Below are positions 1 to 8,552 of a DNA stretch of 64,000 nt, piece by piece; the first letter of the stretch is position 1, and each line of letters begins with the position of its first letter. A program made the translations under genes and the position numbers. The notes below the pieces were generated by a model. The model made no database searches. It was given only the letters and a program-made list of their open reading frames with translations, and was not told the DNA's origin. The stretch is from Rhodobacteraceae bacterium 63075 (GTDB lineage: Bacteria; Pseudomonadota; Alphaproteobacteria; Rhodobacterales; Rhodobacteraceae), in assembly GCA_003417655.1 (NCBI GenBank), contig QVMW01000004.1, forward strand, positions 62,001 through 126,000. The letters run 5' to 3'.

Positions 1-306
1 GCGCAAGACCCGGGCATGACAGTTCTTTTCCCCGAAATGGACATGGGTGTGGAAGTCCCCGAGATCACCACGGCCTGCTGGGGCATTCTCGGCAAGTCCC
101 CCGATGACGTGATGTGCTCCTCCTCGCGCATGGTGGTCAAGCGCCGCGGAGCGGAGCGCCCCGCCGTTCTGGCCTGCACGCTGCTGGCCTATGACCGGGC
201 CTTCGAGCTGGGCGAGACACTTGCCGAGGCGGACCGCCCCGTCGCGCTCAACCACCCCCACTGCGCGAAGTTCTGCGTTCTGGGCGGCGCGTCCTGCTCG
301 GCCTGA
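1..306 (+). CDS. C-terminal fragment of a protein, possibly a radical SAM enzyme
   Basis: The frame is open from the first base of the window to the TGA at 304-306, so this is the 3' end of a gene that starts upstream. The visible part is about 101 residues. It ends in a cysteine-rich tail (NHPHCAKFCVLGGASCSA) with three cysteines, which could be iron-sulfur or other metal ligands. My impression is that this tail resembles the C-terminus of a family of alphaproteobacterial radical SAM proteins, but the diagnostic CxxxCxxC motif would lie outside the window, so the function is uncertain. A pair of hairpins follows the stop codon. Confidence 0.6.
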   Translation, partial: AQDPGMTVLFPEMDMGVEVPEITTACWGILGKSPDDVMCSSSRMVVKRRGAERPAVLACTLLAYDRAFELGETLAEADRPVALNHPHCAKFCVLGGASCSA

Positions 307-310
307 GGGC

Positions 311-358
311 CAAGATTTTTTCGAAAAATCTTGCGCAAGAAAATTCGAATTTTCTTGC
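311..358. repeat. Two tandem perfect hairpins between genes
   Basis: Directly after the stop of the first gene there are two adjacent inverted repeats. The first has 10-bp arms at 311-320 and 324-333 around a TCG loop. The second is a perfect 24-base palindrome at 335-358, centred on TTCGAA. They are AT-rich in a GC-rich genome and occupy most of the gap before the desaturase gene. They could terminate transcription or protect an mRNA 3' end. They belong to the same structural class as the hairpin trains at 3700-3824, 9695-9824 and 35842-35950. Confidence 0.8.
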
Positions 359-389
359 CCGCTCCGCTGCCCCGTTCCACCCTGACCGC

Positions 390-1271
390 ATGAACCACCG
401 CGACGTTCTCAAATCCATCCCCGCGCCCGAGCGGGCCGCGTTGCAAAAGCGTTCCGATGCAGCCGGGCTGGCGCATCTCGCGCTCTATCTCGCGGCCCTC
501 GCGCTCACCGGCACATGGATCGCCAGCGGCGCGCCCTTCTGGTGGGCGGCGCTGATGCCCCATGGCATCCTGCTGGTCTTTCTCTTCACGTTGCAACATG
601 AATGCACGCATGACACGCCCTTCGCCAGCCGCTGGCTGAACCGCCTCGTTGGCCATCTTTCCGGTCTCGTCCTCGTTCAGCCCTTCACGTGGTTCCGGCA
701 CTTTCATCTCGCCCATCACAGGCATACGAACGATCCCGAGAACGACCCGGAGCTGGAGGGCGGCCCGCGGCCAGGCTCGCGCCGCGCATGGCTCTGGCAT
801 GTCTCCGGCCTGCCCGCCTGGCGCGGCTGGATCGCGAACCTGTTGCAACAGGCCATCGCTCCGCGCCCCGCCCCCTACCTGCCCGCGCGCGCCCTGCCGA
901 AGATCCGCCGCGAGGCGCGGCTGATGCTCGGTGCCTACGTGGTGCTCATCGCGCTTTTCGGCTGGCAGCTCTTCTGGCTCTGGGCGCTGCCGATGCTGCT
1001 CGGCCAGCCCGTTCTGCGGCTCTACCTTCTCGCCGAGCATGGCCGCTGCCCCGCCGTGGCCGACATGCTCTCGAATACGCGCACCACCTTCACCAACCGG
1101 CTGGTGCGCTTTCTGGCCTGGAACATGCCCTATCACATCGAGCATCACAGCGCGCCGAACGTGCCCTTTCACAAGCTGCCCGAGCTGCACAGGCTGATGG
1201 CCCCGCATCTCAAGAGCACATCGCCCTCCTACAGTGGGTTCACGCGGGACTATTTCGCCGGGCTGGACTGA
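390..1271 (+). CDS. Fatty acid desaturase family membrane protein
   Basis: This 293-residue membrane protein has the three histidine boxes of the membrane di-iron desaturase/hydroxylase family: HECTH near residues 70-74, HLAHHRH near 106-112, and HIEHH near 245. These boxes bind two irons that activate oxygen to desaturate or hydroxylate an acyl chain or related lipid. Hydrophobic segments flank the boxes, as expected for an inner-membrane enzyme. The substrate cannot be told from sequence; a fatty acyl lipid is likely, but carotenoid or sphingolipid-type hydroxylation is not excluded. Its last 22 bases overlap the end of the convergent anmK gene. Confidence 0.88.
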   Translation: MNHRDVLKSIPAPERAALQKRSDAAGLAHLALYLAALALTGTWIASGAPFWWAALMPHGILLVFLFTLQHECTHDTPFASRWLNRLVGHLSGLVLVQPFTWFRHFHLAHHRHTNDPENDPELEGGPRPGSRRAWLWHVSGLPAWRGWIANLLQQAIAPRPAPYLPARALPKIRREARLMLGAYVVLIALFGWQLFWLWALPMLLGQPVLRLYLLAEHGRCPAVADMLSNTRTTFTNRLVRFLAWNMPYHIEHHSAPNVPFHKLPELHRLMAPHLKSTSPSYSGFTRDYFAGLD

Positions 1272-2380
1272 GGCCGCGAGACCGTCCCGCCGCCCACGGC
1301 GGCGCGCACGCCCGTCGTGCCGGGGCAGGATGTCGGCAAGCCCCGCGCCACGCGCACGGCGAGATAGGCGAACGCCTGTGCTTCGAGCATGTCGCCGTCT
1401 AGGCCCGTCGCGTCGATGTCACGGACCGGGCAATCGAGCGCCGCGCGCAGCATGTCCATCATCACCGGGTTCTTGCGCCCCCCGCCCGTGACCAGAAGCT
1501 CCGAAGGTGGCTCCGGCGCATGGTCCATCGCCTGCAAGACGGCAGCGGCGACCATGCCTGTCAGCGTCGCCGCCGCGTCAGCATCGCCCAGCTCCAGCAC
1601 CAGCTCGCGCAAATCGGCGAAGCTGCCCCGATCGAGCGACTTGGGCGGGATCTTGTAGAAATAGGGATCGGCGAGAAAGAGCTCCAACGCGCCCTGCTCG
1701 ACCCTGCCGCGCCGCGCCAGCGCGCCCTCCGCGTCATGGGGCTGGCCCAGCCGCTCCTGGCAGAGGTCGTTGATCGGCGCATTCGCCGGGCCGGTATCGA
1801 AGGCGAGAAGCGCGCCCGCATCTTCGGGCCGCGCGATGCGCGGATCGGCGAAGGTGATGTTCCCGACGCCGCCGAGATTGAGGAATGCCACGGGGCGCTC
1901 GTAGCCGAGGTAACGCGCACAGGCGTGATGGTAGAAAGGCGCGAGCGGCGCGCCCTCGCCGCCAAGCTGCACATCCGCCGAGCGGAAATCCCAGACCACG
2001 GGCCGCCCGAGCGCCTCGGCCAGCGTCGCGCCATCGCCGAGCTGATGCGTCCCGCGCCCGCGCGGCTCATGGGCGAGCGTCTGGCCGTGAAAACCGACAA
2101 GCTCGGCATCGATCTCACCAAGCGCCTCGACATGCGCAGTCTGGACCACCTCAAGCGCCGCGCCGAGCCCTTCGGCCCCTTGCCAGCGCCCCAGAGCGCC
2201 GCGCAGAACTTGCTGTTCGGAGGCGCTGTAGGGCCGGTAGTGACTGTCACCGAACCCAATGATATCGGCCCCGTCCGTCTCCACGACAGCGACATCGACA
2301 CCATCGAGCGAGGTGCCGCTCATCGCGCCCGCCGCGCGGACCGTGCCCGCCGTCTCGCCTGCCTTCCCGCCTGCCGTCAT
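1250..2380 (-). CDS. anmK: Anhydro-N-acetylmuramic acid kinase
   Basis: A 376-residue sugar kinase of the AnmK family. The N-terminal signature [16 protein letters not shown] is the family phosphate-binding segment, and later parts ([34 protein letters not shown]) also match it. The enzyme phosphorylates and hydrolyses 1,6-anhydro-MurNAc to MurNAc-6-phosphate in cytoplasmic recycling of cell-wall fragments. The frame is open further upstream, but the ATG at 2378-2380 is preferred: it is preceded by a purine-rich AAGG stretch and gives a normal family length. The gene is divergent from tyrS and overlaps the desaturase 3' end by 22 bp. Confidence 0.93.
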   Translation of the reverse strand: MTAGGKAGETAGTVRAAGAMSGTSLDGVDVAVVETDGADIIGFGDSHYRPYSASEQQVLRGALGRWQGAEGLGAALEVVQTAHVEALGEIDAELVGFHGQTLAHEPRGRGTHQLGDGATLAEALGRPVVWDFRSADVQLGGEGAPLAPFYHHACARYLGYERPVAFLNLGGVGNITFADPRIARPEDAGALLAFDTGPANAPINDLCQERLGQPHDAEGALARRGRVEQGALELFLADPYFYKIPPKSLDRGSFADLRELVLELGDADAAATLTGMVAAAVLQAMDHAPEPPSELLVTGGGRKNPVMMDMLRAALDCPVRDIDATGLDGDMLEAQAFAYLAVRVARGLPTSCPGTTGVRAAVGGGTVSRPQSSPAK

Positions 2381-2444
2381 CTTGGCCTTTTCCTTCGCCT
2401 TTTGCCAATCTATACAAGCGCGGCAACGGCCAAGGAATATCAAA

Positions 2445-3698
2445 ATGACATACCACCCCAGATCGGAGTTCATGCGCGTCATGATCGAGCGCGGCTTTCT
2501 CGCCGACTGCACCGATTACCAGGGCCTCGACGAGGCGCTGAGCAAGGGGGTGGTCCCGGCCTATATCGGCTTCGATGCGACGGCCAGGTCGCTGCATGTC
2601 GGCTCGCTGATCCAGATCATGATGCTGCGCTGGCTGCAAAAGACCGGCCACAAGCCGATCACGCTGATGGGTGGCGGCACGACGAAAGTGGGCGATCCGA
2701 GCTTCCGCGCCGATGAGCGCCCGCTGCTGACCGAGGCGGAGATCGACGCAAACATCGCCGGGATCAAGCAGGTCTTCGCCAAATACGTGCGCTACGGCGA
2801 CGGGCCGACCGACGCCATCATGCTCAACAACGACGAATGGCTGGCGGATCTGAACTACCTCGAGTTCCTGCGCGATATCGGGCGACATTTCTCGGTCAAC
2901 CGGATGCTGGCCTTCGAGAGCGTCAAGTCCCGGATCGACCGCGAGCAGTCGCTCTCGTTTCTCGAGTTCAACTACATGATTCTCCAGGCCTATGACTTCC
3001 TGGAGCTCAACCGCCGCTACGGCTGCCTTCTGCAGATGGGCGGCTCTGACCAGTGGGGCAATATCGTGAACGGGATCGACCTGACGCGCCGCGTGGCCGA
3101 AACCGAGATATTCGGGCTGACCTCGCCGCTGCTGACGACCTCGGACGGCAAGAAGATGGGCAAGACCGCCGATGGCGCCATCTGGCTCAATGCCGAAATG
3201 CGCAGCCCCTACGAGTTCTGGCAGTTCTGGCGCAACACGAGCGATGCCGATGTGGGCCGCTTCCTGAAGCTCTACACGGAGCTTCCGCTCGACGAGTGCG
3301 ACCGGCTCGGCGCGCTCTCGGGCTCGGAGATCAACGACGCCAAGATCGTGCTGGCGAACGAGGTCACGACGCTCTGCCATGGCCGCGAGTCGGCCGAGGC
3401 CGCCGAGGCCACGGCGCGGGAAGTGTTCGAGAAGGGCGGCGTGGGCGACGATCTGCCCACGGTCACCCTGTCGGCCGCCGATGTCGGCGAGGCGATCTCC
3501 GCCGCGCAGCTCTTCGTCAAGTCGGGCCTTGTCTCTTCGGGCAAGGAGGCCAAGCGCCTCATCGCCGAAGGCGGCGCGAAGGCCAATGATGCGGCGGTGA
3601 GCGACCCCGGTCAGATGTTCGGGGCCGAAACCCTGGCGCAGACGGTCAAGCTCTCGGCGGGCAAGAAACGCCACGCGCTGGTGAAACTGGACGGCTGA
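2445..3698 (+). CDS. tyrS: Tyrosyl-tRNA synthetase
   Basis: A 417-residue class I aminoacyl-tRNA synthetase that charges tRNA-Tyr in the cytoplasm. The HIGH-type motif is HVGS at residues 51-54, after the tyrosine-binding YIGFDATA. The KMSKS-type loop is KKMGKT near residue 235. The C-terminal part (about 350-410) has the pattern of an S4 RNA-binding domain. An open frame continues upstream through the anmK promoter, but the ATG at 2445 gives the usual start (MTYHPRSEF). Five tandem hairpins follow the stop codon. Confidence 0.96.
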   Translation: MTYHPRSEFMRVMIERGFLADCTDYQGLDEALSKGVVPAYIGFDATARSLHVGSLIQIMMLRWLQKTGHKPITLMGGGTTKVGDPSFRADERPLLTEAEIDANIAGIKQVFAKYVRYGDGPTDAIMLNNDEWLADLNYLEFLRDIGRHFSVNRMLAFESVKSRIDREQSLSFLEFNYMILQAYDFLELNRRYGCLLQMGGSDQWGNIVNGIDLTRRVAETEIFGLTSPLLTTSDGKKMGKTADGAIWLNAEMRSPYEFWQFWRNTSDADVGRFLKLYTELPLDECDRLGALSGSEINDAKIVLANEVTTLCHGRESAEAAEATAREVFEKGGVGDDLPTVTLSAADVGEAISAAQLFVKSGLVSSGKEAKRLIAEGGAKANDAAVSDPGQMFGAETLAQTVKLSAGKKRHALVKLDG

Positions 3699-3699
3699 G

Positions 3700-3824
3700 C
3701 CGTTTTCCGTCGCGGAAAACGGTCCGGAATTGTGCGACAATTCCGGGCACCACCTCCGATTTCATCGCATGAAATCGAACCGAAATCCGCGCCGGATTTC
3801 GGACCGGTTTGACCGTCAAAGCGG
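3700..3824. repeat. Train of five short hairpins between convergent genes
   Basis: Five separate inverted repeats sit side by side between the tyrS stop and the end of the convergent CBS gene. Arms are 3700-3709/3713-3722 (loop TCG), 3724-3733/3737-3746 (loop GCG), 3757-3765/3769-3777 (loop CGC) and 3780-3789/3793-3802 (loop CGC). A fifth is at 3808-3813/3815-3820 with outer pairs at 3804-3806 and 3822-3824. The first four stems are perfect, 9-10 bp long, and each has its own sequence, so this is not one repeat copied four times. The shared feature is the form: perfect stem plus three-base loop. A bidirectional terminator or mRNA-end protection is the conservative reading. Confidence 0.9.
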
Positions 3825-5123
3825 CCTTACCTTCAGCTTGGTGATGCGGTTCTCCGTGCGCTCGTGGACGGTGAAGCGAAACCCGTGGAAGGCGAAGACC
3901 TGCCCCGCCTCGGGGATCATCTGCGCCTCGTGGATCACCAGCCCGGCAACCGTGTTGGCGTGCTCGTCCGGCAAGGACCAGTCCAGCTCTCGGTTGATGT
4001 CGCGAATGGTCATCGCCCCTTCGACGAAGAAGCTCCCGTCATCGGAGCGCACCACGTAATGATCCGCCGCAGGGTCATGCTCGTCGGTGATCTCGCCGAC
4101 GATCTCCTCGAGAATGTCCTCCAGCGTGATCAGCCCCTGCAAGACGCCATACTCATCCACCACCAGCGCGAAATGCGTCCGGCGGCGCAGGAACTCGCGC
4201 ATCTGGTCATCGAGCGTCGTCGTCTCGGGCACGAAATAGGGCTCCATCGCCACGTCGCTCAACACAAACTCCGTGAAGGCCGCTTCCACGTCGCCCGCAC
4301 TGATCATCTGCTTGTGCATCGAGCGCAGCAGGTCCTTGGCGTGAATCACGCCGATGATGTTGTCGGGGTCTTCCCGGAAGACGGGCAGCCGCGTGTGATT
4401 GCTCTTGAGGCAGCGGTCGAGGATTTCCTGCGGCTCGAGATCGGCATCGATCATCTCGATGCCTGAGCGGTGCAACATGATCTCCTCGACGGTGCGCTCG
4501 CCCAGATCGAGCGCGCCGAGAATACGGTCGCGGTCCTCTTTCTGAACCACCCCCTCGGAATGCCCGAGCGAAAGCGCCCCGGCGATCTCCTCACGCACGG
4601 CGAGGATATGGCTGTCCGGGTCCGTCTTCACGCCGAAGAGCCGCAGGATCAGCCGCACCAGCCAGCGCACGGCGCTGACGACCGGCGCAAAGACCTTCAC
4701 CACGATCCCGATCGGCGCAGAGGCGCGCGAGGCGGCGGCCTCCGCGTTGGTGATGGCGTAGGTCTTGGGCAGCACCTCGGCGAAGATCAGAACCAGCAGG
4801 GTCATCACCAGCGTCGCCAGCGCCACGCCGCTCTCGCCGAAGATGCGCGTGAAAAGCGAGGTCGCCAGAGAGGCGGCAAGGATGTTCACGAGGTTGTTGC
4901 CCAGCAGGACCGAGCCGATGAGCTTCTCGTTGTCCTCGGTGATCTCCAGCGCCCGTTCGGCCCCGCGCGAGCCCTTGTCGGCCTGGCTGCGCAGCTTCCC
5001 GCGCGAGGCTGCCGTCAGCGCCGTCTCGCTGCCTGAAAAGAACCCCGAAAGAACAAGCAGGAAGCCGATTCCCGCAGCAATCATCCAATACGCCCCGTCT
5101 GCCGAGGCCATTTCCGGGTCCAT
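3816..5123 (-). CDS. CorC/HlyC-type membrane protein (DUF21, CBS pair, transporter-associated domain)
   Basis: A 435-residue protein with the order typical of the CNNM/CorC/YtfL group. An N-terminal hydrophobic DUF21 domain with four membrane segments covers about 10-180 and includes SGFFSGSETALTA and FAEVLPKTYA. Two CBS domains follow at about 210-345, with HTRLPVFRE and HFALVVDEYG, and then a C-terminal CorC_HlyC domain (about 355-430). The family is linked to magnesium or cobalt efflux and to ion homeostasis; the exact ion is not readable. The start at 5123 is supported by a GGAGGG ribosome-binding site. It converges with tyrS. Confidence 0.9.
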   Translation of the reverse strand: MDPEMASADGAYWMIAAGIGFLLVLSGFFSGSETALTAASRGKLRSQADKGSRGAERALEITEDNEKLIGSVLLGNNLVNILAASLATSLFTRIFGESGVALATLVMTLLVLIFAEVLPKTYAITNAEAAASRASAPIGIVVKVFAPVVSAVRWLVRLILRLFGVKTDPDSHILAVREEIAGALSLGHSEGVVQKEDRDRILGALDLGERTVEEIMLHRSGIEMIDADLEPQEILDRCLKSNHTRLPVFREDPDNIIGVIHAKDLLRSMHKQMISAGDVEAAFTEFVLSDVAMEPYFVPETTTLDDQMREFLRRRTHFALVVDEYGVLQGLITLEDILEEIVGEITDEHDPAADHYVVRSDDGSFFVEGAMTIRDINRELDWSLPDEHANTVAGLVIHEAQMIPEAGQVFAFHGFRFTVHERTENRITKLKVRPL

Positions 5124-5190
5124 CTATCCCTCCAAGTGAAAACTCTGCTGCTTATGAAGCCAAGATTGCGCGCTTTTCAAGCCCTATCGC

Positions 5191-6111
5191 TCAATCCTTC
5201 GCCATGGGGTGGTGCTCCAGCACCAGGTCGCTCAGGCGCTTTTCCAGCACATGGGTGTAGATTTCCGTGGTCGCCACATCGGCATGGCCGAGCAGCGTCT
5301 GGATGGCGCGCAGATCGGCCCCGTTGGCCAGAAGATGCGTTGCGAACGCATGTCTGAGCTTGTGCGGGCTGACCCTGGCCGGGCTGACACCGGCCTGCAC
5401 GGCGATCTCCTTGAGCAGCAGGTAGAAGGCGTTGCGCGTCAGGTGCCCGGCCCTGCCGCGCGAGGGAAAGAGGAACTTCGAGGCCGGCCTGCCCGCCTTG
5501 CGCGCGGCCTCCTCGGCCGCATCGCGCAAGGCCAGCCACTCCTGCACGAGCGCGCGCGCATCCGGCGAGAGCGGCACCATGCGCTCCTTGCCCCCCTTGC
5601 CCAGCACCAGCAGCAGCTTCGGATCGCCCCGCGCGGCCGAAACCGGCAGGCTCACAAGCTCGCTCACGCGCATGCCCGTCGCATAAAGCAGCTCCAAGAG
5701 GCAGCGGTTGCGCAGCCTGTCGGCCTCCGTGCGCCCCACCTCGCCGGATGCCTCCAGAAGGCGGCTCACCTCCGCCTCGGCAAGCACCTTCGGCAGGGCC
5801 TTGGAGCGCCCCGGCCCCTTGATCTCGATGGCCGGGTTGTCGCCGCGCAGCCGCTCCTCGTAGGCGAAGCGATAGAACTGCTTGATCGCCGAAAGCCGCC
5901 GCGCCCGCGTCGATTGCGCCAGCCCGCTGGCATCACAGGCCACGAGATAGGATTCGATCTCAGCGCGTCCGAGCGTATCGGGCTTGAGCCCCTTCGCCGC
6001 GCACCAGCCGAGGAAATCGTTCAGATCGCGCGCATAGGCCTCCAGCGTGTTGCGCGCCGCCCCGGCCTCCGCCGCCTTGGCCTCGAGAAACATGCCCAGC
6101 CAGGCCGCCAT
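5191..6111 (-). CDS. xerD: Site-specific tyrosine recombinase XerD
   Basis: A 306-residue tyrosine recombinase. The N-terminal SAM-like core-binding domain (about 1-90) is followed by the catalytic domain with the family residues: Arg in GMRVSEL, HxxR in HKLRHAF, His in LLGHADVATT and the Tyr nucleophile in IYTHV. With XerC it would resolve chromosome dimers at dif. It is the last gene of a minus-strand operon: its ATG starts 3 bases after the stop of the upstream 525-residue envelope protein. No dif-like site was found in this window. Confidence 0.93.
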   Translation of the reverse strand: MAAWLGMFLEAKAAEAGAARNTLEAYARDLNDFLGWCAAKGLKPDTLGRAEIESYLVACDASGLAQSTRARRLSAIKQFYRFAYEERLRGDNPAIEIKGPGRSKALPKVLAEAEVSRLLEASGEVGRTEADRLRNRCLLELLYATGMRVSELVSLPVSAARGDPKLLLVLGKGGKERMVPLSPDARALVQEWLALRDAAEEAARKAGRPASKFLFPSRGRAGHLTRNAFYLLLKEIAVQAGVSPARVSPHKLRHAFATHLLANGADLRAIQTLLGHADVATTEIYTHVLEKRLSDLVLEHHPMAKD

Positions 6112-6113
6112 GC

Positions 6114-7691
6114 TCAGCTCCCGCGCCGCAGGATCAGCATTTCGAGCGCCGCGCGCCGCGAGACATTCTCCAGCCCCATCGACCTCAGCGCGGCAATCGC
6201 GCTCTTCATGGCGGGCCAGTCGCCACCCACGCCGCGCGCCATGTCACCCGCGGCCACGAGGATCGCCTCGCCCAGCTTTCCGCTCTCGATGAGCGCGGCA
6301 AGGCGCGGCCCCGGGGCCGTTTGCCTGAACCCGGCCTGTATCGCGCTGGCAAGCGGATCGTCCAGCGCCTCCGCCCCGCGCGGCGCGCCCCGCGCCAGCG
6401 ACTCGAGGAACCGGGCCTGCCTTGCCTGTGCCACGCCCTGTGCCGTCGCAAGCTCGTAGTCCTTGGAGAGCAGGGTCAGCTCGAAATAGGCCCGCGCCGC
6501 CTCCGCCCCGAGCGCACTCCCCTGCAATTGGGGCACATAGATCGCCGCCAGCACATGTTGAAGCCCCACGGCAGCAAGCTGCTTTCGGGCGTCGAGCAAG
6601 GCGGCTCCGATCTGGGGCGCAGCCCCCTCCACCAGCGCGCGTTCAAGCTTCTGGATGGCGCGCGCGCGCTCCCATACACCTCCCGAAGCCGCGGGTTTGC
6701 GCGCGGTGTAGAGCCCCAGCAGCCGGTTCGGCGACAGCGCCTTGACCCGCGCCAGCCGCTCCGCCGCTGCGAGCTGCGCCTTCCAGCCCGCCAGATCGCG
6801 CAGATCAGCCACGGCAAAGCGGATCGGCAGGCCCGCAGTCGGCAGCGGGTTGCCGATGGCCTCGAAGAGGCGGAATTCCAGCGGGCTGATGTCACGCGGC
6901 GGAGCCAGCCCGACAGACATTTCGGCGCTCTCCGGGTCGAGGAAGGCGCGCAGCAGCCGCTCCTCGGTCCGGCTGAGAAGATCGAGCGCATCAGCCGTGT
7001 CCAGCAGCAGGCTCGCCTCGTCCCAGTCGCCTGCGCGCATCACGCAGAATATCTGCGCGGCGTAGTCATCCGAGAGCTCCCGCGCCGCGCTCAGCCGCGC
7101 GCAGGCCTTGTCTTCCAGCCCGGCCAGAAGCGTCAGCTCGAACCACAAGTCGAATTGCGCCCCGCTTTGCAGCGGCAGGCGCTCCACCATCGCCTCCGAA
7201 GCCTCGATCACACCAAACTCGCTGAGCTTGCCCGCCCGCACCGTCAGGAACCCCTCCGCATCCGCCCCGAGCGGCGGGGTCGCCTCTGCCAGCATCAGCG
7301 TGAAAAGAAGCTCCTGAAGCGAGGGCACGACGCGAAAATCCGCGCGCGCGATCCGGGCTTCGAGCGCAGGTGCCGCGCTGGCAGACCAAAGCGTCTCCGG
7401 CAGCCCGGTGACATGCGAGGCGAGCAGCCCGACGGCCTCCTGCCCTTCTGTCTGCGCGAGCGGAATAACCGACACGTCCGGCGTGCTCACCCCGCCGGCC
7501 ACGGGCGGCTCCGCCCCGTCGCTTCCGGGCAGGCCCGGCCCGACCGGCCCGATCACCGGCGTGGTATCGTCCAGCCAGTCGATGGCCGAAAGCGGCGATT
7601 GCCCCCCGGGCGGCGCTTGCGCATGGGCCCCGCCGGCAGCGATGCAGGCCGCCACGAAAACCGCATATGCAAATTTCCGCCTACCCGGCAT
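6114..7691 (-). CDS. Exported hypothetical protein in the xerD operon
   Basis: A 525-residue protein I cannot assign to a family. It begins with a signal peptide (KFAYAVFVAACIAAGG with an AHA-QA cleavage-like site near residue 24). A proline- and glycine-rich linker follows, then a long alanine- and leucine-rich helical region that looks like a tetratricopeptide-type or other helical-repeat protein. The ATG at 7691 has a well-placed GGAG, so the longer open frame upstream is not used. Its start overlaps the preceding 49-aa membrane gene by 11 bases and xerD follows after 2 bases, so the three are translationally linked. The protein is probably periplasmic. Confidence 0.8.
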   Translation of the reverse strand: MPGRRKFAYAVFVAACIAAGGAHAQAPPGGQSPLSAIDWLDDTTPVIGPVGPGLPGSDGAEPPVAGGVSTPDVSVIPLAQTEGQEAVGLLASHVTGLPETLWSASAAPALEARIARADFRVVPSLQELLFTLMLAEATPPLGADAEGFLTVRAGKLSEFGVIEASEAMVERLPLQSGAQFDLWFELTLLAGLEDKACARLSAARELSDDYAAQIFCVMRAGDWDEASLLLDTADALDLLSRTEERLLRAFLDPESAEMSVGLAPPRDISPLEFRLFEAIGNPLPTAGLPIRFAVADLRDLAGWKAQLAAAERLARVKALSPNRLLGLYTARKPAASGGVWERARAIQKLERALVEGAAPQIGAALLDARKQLAAVGLQHVLAAIYVPQLQGSALGAEAARAYFELTLLSKDYELATAQGVAQARQARFLESLARGAPRGAEALDDPLASAIQAGFRQTAPGPRLAALIESGKLGEAILVAAGDMARGVGGDWPAMKSAIAALRSMGLENVSRRAALEMLILRRGS

Positions 7692-7830
7692 CGAGCTCCA
7701 GGGGGATGCGAATCTCCTCTGGCTCCGGCTTGAAGTCACTGTCCAGCAGCGGGCCGAGATAAGCATAGGCCAAGAGCCCGAGAAACCCCAGTATGATCAA
7801 GTAAAACAGCCACTTGATTAGTCGCCCCAT
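7681..7830 (-). CDS. Small single-span membrane protein upstream of the xerD operon
   Basis: A 49-residue ORF below usual length cut-offs. It runs from the ATG at 7828-7830 to a TAG at 7681-7683. It begins MGRLIKWLFYLIILGFLGLL, a positively charged N-terminus followed by one membrane helix. An acidic, proline-rich tail follows (DSDFKPEPEEIRIPLELDAG). Its last 11 bases overlap the start of the exported 525-residue protein, and the downstream gene's ribosome-binding site lies inside it, which is typical of translational coupling. The composition is clearly protein-like. The function is unknown; an accessory role in the envelope together with its neighbour is likely. Confidence 0.75.
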   Translation of the reverse strand: MGRLIKWLFYLIILGFLGLLAYAYLGPLLDSDFKPEPEEIRIPLELDAG

Positions 7831-7961
7831 GTCCTGCCTGCCTTTGCTTTGCTTGCCCCGTCACTTTATAACTGGCAATTGCCGGAATATCACGCCATTC
7901 AGGCACACAAAGGGACAAAACCGCAAATCTGTGCCGACGCATCTTGCGCGACAGAAGCGAG

Positions 7962-8552
7962 ATGACGCTGCAGCCGGGAAAGAGCATGGGCTGGAAACTG
8001 AACAAGACGATCGTCATGGTCGGCATGATGGGCGCGGGCAAGACGGCCATAGGCCGCGGTCTCGCCGCGCGGATCGAGGCCCCCTTCCTCGATTCCGATG
8101 CCGAGATAGAAGCGGCTGCCAACATGAGCATCCCGGAGATTTTCGACCGCGACGGCGAGGCCTTCTTCCGGGCGCGCGAAAGCGAAGTGCTGTCGCGCCT
8201 GCTTTCGGCCCCGGAAAAATGCGTCCTGTCCACGGGGGGCGGCGCCTTCCTTTCCGCCGAAAACCGCGCTCTCATCTCCGAGAAGGGCGTCTCCGTCTGC
8301 CTCTCGGCCGATCTCGAGCTGATCTGGACCCGCGTGTGCCACAAGGACACCCGCCCGCTGCTGCGCACCGAAGACCCCTACGCCACCCTCAGCGCGCTCT
8401 ACGAGGCCCGCGCCCCGGTCTATGCCCTGGCCGATCTCACTGTCGAGGCACGGGAAGACTATTCCATCGCCCGGATGGTGAGCCAGGTCCTCGCGGCGCT
8501 GCTCACCCGCCCCGATGTTCTCGAACGCACCAAGGGAGACCCTGATGCCTGA
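7962..8552 (+). CDS. aroK: Shikimate kinase
   Basis: A shikimate kinase of about 196 residues that phosphorylates shikimate with ATP in the chorismate pathway. The Walker A motif is GMMGAGKT; shikimate-binding residues appear as DSDAEIE, FRARESE and STGGGAF; a lid arginine is in KDTRPLL. The start is not certain. ATGs at 7962 and 7986 are both possible, neither with a strong ribosome-binding site, and the 7986 start would remove only eight residues. The gene ends inside aroB: the stop TGA overlaps the aroB start region by 8 bases, so the two are co-translated. Confidence 0.93.
   Translation: MTLQPGKSMGWKLNKTIVMVGMMGAGKTAIGRGLAARIEAPFLDSDAEIEAAANMSIPEIFDRDGEAFFRARESEVLSRLLSAPEKCVLSTGGGAFLSAENRALISEKGVSVCLSADLELIWTRVCHKDTRPLLRTEDPYATLSALYEARAPVYALADLTVEAREDYSIARMVSQVLAALLTRPDVLERTKGDPDA

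Noticed and set aside
5191..6111. xerD as an integrase of a mobile island
   Set aside because: The protein has XerD-like length and motifs, lies in a housekeeping operon, and there is no adjacent tRNA, excisionase or att-type repeat.
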